Assembly: GCF_001189535.1 (NCBI RefSeq)
Contig: NZ_CP012070.1
Coordinates: 2,480,001 to 2,544,000 of the forward strand
Length of the DNA: 64,000 nt
DNA from: Arsenicicoccus sp. oral taxon 190
Lineage (GTDB): Bacteria; Actinomycetota; Actinomycetes; Actinomycetales; Dermatophilaceae
Direction: 5' to 3'
The notes beneath the pieces are model-generated. The model made no database searches, was not told where the DNA came from, and worked only from the letters and a program-made list of their open reading frames with translations. Below, piece after piece: positions 59,692-64,000 of the stretch. The translations under genes were made by a program, and so were the position numbers. Position 1 is the first letter of the stretch. Each line of letters opens with the position of its first letter.

Positions 59692-61815
59692 TCAGCCGGT
59701 GATCACCTGGGCGGCCAGGTGCTGGGGGAGCGGGTCGTAGCGCAACAGCTCCCGGGTGAAGCTGCCCGTCCCGTGGGACACCGACCGCAGGTCGATGGCG
59801 TAGCGGGTCAGCTCCAGGGCCGGGACCTCCGCGTGGATCACGGTGCGCCCCTCCTCGGCGGGCTCGGTGCCGCTCACGCGGCCGCGCCGGGTCGACAGGT
59901 CGCTCATGGCGGCCCCGACGAAGTCGTCGGCCACCGTGACGTCCACGCTGTCCACGGGCTCCAGCAGGGTCACCGTGGCCGAGCTGGTGGCCTCCTTGAG
60001 GGCGAGCGCGCCCGCCGTCTGGAAGGCCATGTCGGAGGAGTCCACCGAGTGCGCCTTGCCGTCGACCAGGGTGACGCGGATGTCGACCATGGGGTAGCCG
60101 GCCAGCGTGCCCTTGGCCATCTGCGCGCGGACGCCCTTCTCCACCGACGGGATGAACTGGCGCGGCACCGCGCCACCCACCACCTTGTCGACGAACTCGA
60201 AGCCGGCGCCGCGCTCCAGGGGCTCGATCCGCAGGTGGCAGACGGCGAACTGGCCGTGCCCGCCGGACTGCTTGACGTGCCGGCCCACCACGGCGGCGGG
60301 GGCCACGAAGGTCTCCCGCAGCGCCACCCGCAGCGGCTCGGCCTCGACCGTGACCTGGTAGCGGTCCTGCAGCCGGGCGAGCAGCAGGTCCACGTGGGCC
60401 TGACCCATCGTCCACAGCACGGTCTGGTGCGTCTCGGCGTTGTGGTCCAGCCGCATCGTGACGTCCTCGGCGACCAGGCGCTGCAGGGCGCTCGCCAGCT
60501 TGTCCTCGTCGGCCTTGGAGGCGGGGTGGATGGCGACCGGCAGGAGCGGCTCGGGCAGCAGCCACGGCTCGACGACCACGGGGGCGTCCTTGGCCGAGAG
60601 GGTGTCGCCGGTCTCGGCGTGCGCGAGCTTGGCGACCTCGACCAGCTGCCCGGCGATGGCGACCTTGGCGGGGGTGTGCTCACCGCCGACGGTCGGCACC
60701 GACAACGGACCGACCCGCTCGTCGGAGTCGTGGTCGGGGTGACCCTCGACGGCCTTGCCGGCGAAGGAGGACAGGTGCCCGGACACGTGCACGACGTCGT
60801 CCGTACGCAGCGTGCCGTTGAAGACGCGGACCAGGGACACCCGCCCGACGTAGGGGTCGGTGGAGGTCTTGACGACCTCCGCCACGAGCTGGCCGTCGGG
60901 GTCGCCGGCGAGCGGCTCCACGGGCTCGCCGTCCAGGGTGGTGACCATCGGCAGCGGCCGCCGGGCGGTCGGGTCCGGGAAGGCCTCGGTGATGATCTCG
61001 AGCAGCTCGGGCACCCCGGCCCCGGTAAACGCGCTGATCGGTATGGCGGGGAAGAAGGTGGCGGCGCCGACGGCGGTCATGAGGTCGTCGCGGATCGTGT
61101 CGACCGAGATGTCCTCGCCCTCGAGGTAGCGGTCGAGCAGGGTGTCGTCCTCGGACTCGGTGATGATCGCCTCGACGAGGTCGCCGCGGGCCGCCTCGAT
61201 CTCCTCGAGCTGCTCGGGGGAGGCGTCGCGGACCTGCAGGGTGTCCCCGGAGGAGTCGTAGTGGCGCCGGCTGAGCAGCGCGAGGGTCCCGGTGATGCGG
61301 CCGTCGTCGCCCTGGACGGGCAGGTAGAGCGGCTGGGCGTCCCCGAAGACCCGGCGGCACTGCGCCACGGTGTCGGCGAAGCCGCCCCGGCCCGACTCGA
61401 GCTTGGTGACGACCAGCGCCCGCGGCACCCCGACGGTCTCGCACTCGTGCCAGAGCATCGCGGTCGCGGCGTCCACGCCGTCGGCGGCGGACACCACGAA
61501 GAGCGCGGCGTCCGCGGCCCGCAGGCCCGCGCGCAGCTCACCGGCGAAGTCGGCGTAGCCCGGCGTGTCGACCACGGTGACCGCGAGGCCGGCCACGTCG
61601 ATGGTCGCGACCTCGAGGCCGACCGACCTGGTGTCCCCGCCCTTGGCGGTCTCCTTGGCGCGGTAGCCCGGCACGCGGGCCGCCATCAGGTGCTCGAAGA
61701 GCGTGCTCTTGCCCGATCCGGAGGGCCCCACGAGGACGACGTTGCGGATGTCCTCGGGGCGGCGTGGGGCAGGGGAGCTGGCGGCCCCTTGACCAGAGCT
61801 GTTGTTAGCGGCCAT
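59692..61815 (-). CDS. fusA2: Elongation factor G-like protein EF-G2 (FusA2)
   Basis: The protein has 707 residues with the domain order of EF-G. The G domain differs from true EF-G: P-loop GPSGSGKST (30-38) instead of AHIDAGKTT, G3 DTPGYADF in place, and TKLES where NKxD is expected. Domain IV (FVDKVVGGAVPRQFIPSVEK) and V (SDLSTRRGRVSG) are recognisable. Mycobacterial EF-G2 of this kind binds GTP but does not support translation, and its role is unknown. GTP/ATP specificity may be relaxed through the altered G4. AGGTGAG precedes ATG 61815. Confidence 0.92.
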   Translation of the reverse strand: MAANNSSGQGAASSPAPRRPEDIRNVVLVGPSGSGKSTLFEHLMAARVPGYRAKETAKGGDTRSVGLEVATIDVAGLAVTVVDTPGYADFAGELRAGLRAADAALFVVSAADGVDAATAMLWHECETVGVPRALVVTKLESGRGGFADTVAQCRRVFGDAQPLYLPVQGDDGRITGTLALLSRRHYDSSGDTLQVRDASPEQLEEIEAARGDLVEAIITESEDDTLLDRYLEGEDISVDTIRDDLMTAVGAATFFPAIPISAFTGAGVPELLEIITEAFPDPTARRPLPMVTTLDGEPVEPLAGDPDGQLVAEVVKTSTDPYVGRVSLVRVFNGTLRTDDVVHVSGHLSSFAGKAVEGHPDHDSDERVGPLSVPTVGGEHTPAKVAIAGQLVEVAKLAHAETGDTLSAKDAPVVVEPWLLPEPLLPVAIHPASKADEDKLASALQRLVAEDVTMRLDHNAETHQTVLWTMGQAHVDLLLARLQDRYQVTVEAEPLRVALRETFVAPAAVVGRHVKQSGGHGQFAVCHLRIEPLERGAGFEFVDKVVGGAVPRQFIPSVEKGVRAQMAKGTLAGYPMVDIRVTLVDGKAHSVDSSDMAFQTAGALALKEATSSATVTLLEPVDSVDVTVADDFVGAAMSDLSTRRGRVSGTEPAEEGRTVIHAEVPALELTRYAIDLRSVSHGTGSFTRELLRYDPLPQHLAAQVITG

Positions 61816-61928
61816 GTCATCTCACCTAACTTCGTCGTTGGCGGATCGTTCACCCCACCGACACGGTGCGGCTGTTCCCATACTGAACTCCCGCCGTGCG
61901 GCGCCCACAAGCGGGGTGGAGCTGTGGC

Positions 61929-61934
61929 TAGGGT
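61929..61934 (+). promoter_or_regulatory. -10 element TAGGGT upstream of pgsA
   Basis: TAGGGT lies 9 bases before ATG 61944, so the transcript would begin one or two bases before the start codon. It is probably the promoter of pgsA-patA-pimA. Confidence 0.5.
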
Positions 61935-61943
61935 GGTGCCACC

Positions 61944-62543
61944 ATGCTGAACCGATTCCGCTCCCTGGCCACCCGGATCTTCACCCCCGTCGCCACGGTC
62001 CTGCTGCGGCTCGGGGTGAGTCCGGACGCCGTCACGATCGTCGGCACGCTGGGGGTCGCCGCGAGCGCGTTGTGGTTCTTCCCGCGCGGGGAGTTCCTGT
62101 GGGGGACCCTGGCCATCGTGGTGTTCGTCTTCAGCGACACGATCGACGGGGTCATGGCGCGGCACAGCGGTCGGACCTCCAGCTTCGGCGCCTTCCTGGA
62201 CTCCAGCCTCGACCGCATCGGCGACGCCGCGATCTTCGGGGGCCTGCTGCTCCACTACGCCTGGCGCGGTGACCGGGTGATGACCTGCGTGGCGCTCGCG
62301 GTCCTGGTGCTCGGCCTGCTCGTCTCCTACGTCCGAGCCCGCGCCGAGGGGCTCGGGATGACCGCCAACGTCGGGATCGCCGAGCGCGCCGACCGGCTCG
62401 TGCTCATCCTCGTGGCGACCTTCGTCGCCGGCCTCGGGCTCGGGGACGTCGTCGTGGCCGTCGCGCTGTGGGTGCTCGCGCTGGCGTCGGCCGTCACCGT
62501 CCTGCAGCGCATCCTGGCGGTCCGCCGTCAGGCCCTCGGCTGA
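61944..62543 (+). CDS. pgsA: Phosphatidylinositol phosphate synthase (CDP-alcohol phosphatidyltransferase)
   Basis: This enzyme joins CDP-diacylglycerol and inositol 1-phosphate to make phosphatidylinositol phosphate, the first committed lipid of the PIM pathway. The protein has 199 residues and about six helices. The family motif D-x2-DG-x2-AR-x8-G-x3-D-x3-D is complete: SDTIDGVMARHSGRTSSFGA then FLDSSLDRIGD (about 63-92). Its place before patA and pimA separates it from phosphatidylglycerol phosphate synthases. patA starts 3 bp after its stop. Confidence 0.93.
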   Translation: MLNRFRSLATRIFTPVATVLLRLGVSPDAVTIVGTLGVAASALWFFPRGEFLWGTLAIVVFVFSDTIDGVMARHSGRTSSFGAFLDSSLDRIGDAAIFGGLLLHYAWRGDRVMTCVALAVLVLGLLVSYVRARAEGLGMTANVGIAERADRLVLILVATFVAGLGLGDVVVAVALWVLALASAVTVLQRILAVRRQALG

Positions 62544-62546
62544 GCC

Positions 62547-63470
62547 ATGCGCGAGCGCGTCACCGACTGGCTCACGCTGCGGGTCTTCCTCGTCGCGTGG
62601 CGGTGCGTCCGGCTGCTGCCGGCGTCCGTCGCCTACGGGCTGTTCGACCGCGCAGCGGTCGCGGCATACGGGCGGGGCGGTCGCTCGGTGCAGCGGCTGC
62701 GGGCCAACTATGCCCGGGTGCGCCCGGAGCTGGGGGAGGCCGAGCTGGAGCACCTGGTGCGGGAGGGGATGCGCTCCTACCTGCGCTACTGGTGCGACGC
62801 GTTCCGGTTGCCGGACATGACCCAGGAGGTCCTCGAGACGAGCGTGCGGGTCGTCGGGGACGGGCCGGCGCGGGAGTCCCTCGGCGGGGGGCGCGGGGCC
62901 GTCGCCTTCCTTGGCCACATGGGCAACTGGGACCTCGCCGGGGCCTGGTCCACCCACCACCTGGCCCCCGTGACCACCGTCGCCGAGCGGCTGCGGCCGG
63001 AGGGGCTCTACGACGCCTTCGTGGGCTTCCGGGAGCGGCTCGGCATGACCGTCCTGCCGCTGACCGGCGCGGACCCCGCCTTCCCGCAGCTCGTGCGGGC
63101 GGTGCGTCGCGGCGGGCTGGTCCCGCTGCTCGCGGACCGCGACCTGACCGACCAGGGCGTGACCGTCACCTTCTGCGACCGCCCGGCCCGTATGGCGCCC
63201 GGCCCCGCCGCCCTCGCCGCCGCCACCGGGGCGCCGCTGCTGCCGGTGTCGGTGCACTACGAGCCGCACCACGGCCCGGGCGGCACCGGCAGCGGCCACG
63301 ACATCGTCATCACCTTTCACCCCGCCGTGCCGGTGCCGACCTCGGGGCGAGCCAGGGAGCGCGCGGTCGCCATGACGCAGGGCTGCGCCATCGTGCTGGA
63401 GGCGGCGGTGCGCGAGCACACCCAGGACTGGCACATGATGCAGCGGGTCTTCGCGGAGGACCTGTCGTGA
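62547..63470 (+). CDS. patA: Phosphatidylinositol mannoside acyltransferase (PatA-like)
   Basis: PatA transfers a fatty acyl chain from acyl-CoA to the 6-position of mannose in PIM1 or PIM2 at the inner face of the membrane. The protein has 307 residues of the lysophospholipid/lauroyl acyltransferase superfamily. The catalytic H(x)4D is HMGNWD (about 129-134), and DRDLTDQGVTVTFCDRPARM is the substrate-binding region. An N-terminal amphipathic segment (WRCVRLLPASVAYGLFD) fits peripheral membrane association. Its stop codon is the first member of a tandem stop/start repeat leading to pimA. Confidence 0.92.
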   Translation: MRERVTDWLTLRVFLVAWRCVRLLPASVAYGLFDRAAVAAYGRGGRSVQRLRANYARVRPELGEAELEHLVREGMRSYLRYWCDAFRLPDMTQEVLETSVRVVGDGPARESLGGGRGAVAFLGHMGNWDLAGAWSTHHLAPVTTVAERLRPEGLYDAFVGFRERLGMTVLPLTGADPAFPQLVRAVRRGGLVPLLADRDLTDQGVTVTFCDRPARMAPGPAALAAATGAPLLPVSVHYEPHHGPGGTGSGHDIVITFHPAVPVPTSGRARERAVAMTQGCAIVLEAAVREHTQDWHMMQRVFAEDLS

Positions 63471-63490
63471 GCCGGCGGGAGCTCTCATGA
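63467..63490 (+). other. Mini-ORF 1 (7 codons) overlapping the patA stop
   Basis: GTG 63467 overlaps the patA TGA by the usual 4-bp GTGA junction. The frame reads VSRRELS and stops at 63488-63490. GGGAG inside it lies 5 bases before ATG 63487. Translation is inferred from arrangement only. Confidence 0.5.
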
Positions 63491-63510
63491 GCCCGCAGGA
63501 GCTGTCGTGA
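63487..63510 (+). other. Mini-ORF 2 (7 codons) linking mini-ORF 1 to pimA
   Basis: ATG 63487 overlaps the stop of mini-ORF 1 (ATGA). The frame reads MSPQELS and its TGA (63508-63510) overlaps the pimA GTG 63507. AGGAG inside it lies 5 bases before that GTG. Confidence 0.5.
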
Positions 63511-64000
63511 GCCCGCGGGAGAAGGCCCGCGCCGGCACGCCGCTGCGCATCGGCCTGGTGTGCCCGTACTCCTTCGACGTGGCCGGCGGGGTGCAGTTCC
63601 ACGTCCGCGACCTCGCGGAGTGGCTGATCCGGCAGGGGCACGAGGTGTCGGTGCTCGCGCCCGCCGACGAGGACACCCGGCTGCCGGACTACGTCGTCCC
63701 GGCCGGGCGCGCGCTGCCGGTCCGCTACAACGGGTCGGTGGCGCGGCTCAACTTCGGCCCGGTCACCGCGGCCCGGGTGGCCCGCTGGCTGGACGACGGC
63801 GGCTTCGACGTCGTGCACATCCACGAGCCCGTCACCCCGTCCATCGGCACGCTCGCGCTCTGGCAGGCCGAGTGCCCCATCGTGGCGACCTTCCACTCCT
63901 CGCAGGTGCGCTCCCGGGTGATGCAGACCGTCTACCCCGCCTACCGGCCCTCGCTGGAGAAGATCCTGGGGCGGATCGCCGTGTCCGAGGACGCTCGACG
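63507..64000 (+). CDS. pimA: Phosphatidylinositol alpha-mannosyltransferase PimA, 5' part (runs off window)
   Basis: PimA transfers mannose from GDP-mannose to the 2-position of phosphatidylinositol, the first mannosylation of PIM synthesis at the inner membrane face. The first 164 codons are present. The GT-B N-domain opens RIGLVCPYSFDVAGGVQFHV, with the GG loop that holds GDP-mannose, and continues RYNGSVARLNFGP, VVHIHEPVTPSIGTLAL and FHSSQVRSRVMQ. GTG 63507 overlaps the stop of a 7-codon mini-ORF and has AGGAG 5 bases upstream. The C-terminal half lies beyond the window. Confidence 0.93.
   Translation, partial: MSPREKARAGTPLRIGLVCPYSFDVAGGVQFHVRDLAEWLIRQGHEVSVLAPADEDTRLPDYVVPAGRALPVRYNGSVARLNFGPVTAARVARWLDDGGFDVVHIHEPVTPSIGTLALWQAECPIVATFHSSQVRSRVMQTVYPAYRPSLEKILGRIAVSEDAR

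Larger units (their letters stand above)
63462..63521 (+). repeat. Three tandem 20-bp repeats carrying the patA/pimA stop-start junction
   Basis: Copies lie at 63462-63481, 63482-63501 and 63502-63521. Each has the form CTSTCRTGAGCCSGCRGGAG and so contains an overlapping start (GTG or ATG) and stop (TGA) followed by a GGGAG or AGGAG Shine-Dalgarno-like core. Copies 1 and 3 differ at one base; copy 2 differs at three or four. Confidence 0.95.

Overview
The window is chromosomal DNA from a very GC-rich actinobacterium. Evidence is the codon bias, a whiA gene, a mycothiol-type maleylpyruvate isomerase, leaderless TAnnnT promoters, a SAM-IV riboswitch, and gene orders typical of Actinobacteria (rpsA-coaE-uvrB, uvrC-rapZ-yvcK-whiA-gap-pgk-tpiA, thrS...HIT-pgsA-patA-pimA). 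A member of the Micrococcales (Intrasporangiaceae/Dermatophilaceae type) is my best guess; this is inference from gene content. No prophage, insertion sequence, CRISPR array or rRNA is visible.

Layout. 1-8.3 kb: the end of rpsA, a lipoprotein, coaE-grpB fusion, uvrB, a Mn2+ riboswitch with a TerC exporter, an EamA permease and a serine hydrolase. 8.3-12.2 kb: the threonine-to-glycine operon tdh-kbl, and a metallo-hydrolase coupled to a mycothiol-dependent isomerase-like protein. 12.2-16.2 kb: uvrA with a histone-like tail and a duplicated 3' end, then a VOC protein. 16.3-22 kb: a branched-chain amino acid ABC transporter (livK-H-M-G-F). 22.4-30.7 kb: uvrC, rapZ, yvcK, whiA and the glycolytic genes gap-pgk-tpiA. 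30.7-42.9 kb: a frameshifted DUF4349 lipoprotein, hemQ, a GPP34 protein, a VOC protein, msrB, the Prim-PolC/LigC repair pair, a hydrolase, PPK2, glgX and a YihY protein. 43-49.5 kb: six tRNA genes, with identical Gly and Val copies flanking a coiled-coil membrane protein and a class A penicillin-binding protein, then a stress sigma factor. 49.6-54.3 kb: a MOSC-type protein, thrS, a repeat-bearing gap, and metY under a SAM-IV riboswitch. 54.3-64 kb: GNAT, MarC, a deazaflavin-type reductase coupled to a gene broken by one amber codon, HIT, a cysteine-less DCC-like protein, a GDT1 protein under a second Mn2+ riboswitch, a phosphoglycerate mutase family protein, EF-G2, and the PIM genes pgsA, patA and pimA (cut by the window end).

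How it fits together. All three nucleotide-excision-repair genes (uvrA, uvrB, uvrC), lying kilobases apart, carry the same promoter: cTGTCRGTG, exactly 8 bp, then TAnnnT, then a start codon 6-7 bp later. This matches the LexA-independent RecA-NDp/PafBC promoter of mycobacteria and implies one damage regulon with leaderless mRNAs. Two unrelated manganese-exporter families (TerC, GDT1) each sit behind a yybP-ykoY element. The last three genes are the first steps of phosphatidylinositol mannoside synthesis. The patA/pimA junction has been tandemly triplicated into a relay of two 7-codon mini-ORFs with stop/start overlaps, the most unusual structure I found. A further signal is the strong recurrence of the 9-mer CCGTATGCC/GGCATACGG in genes and gaps.
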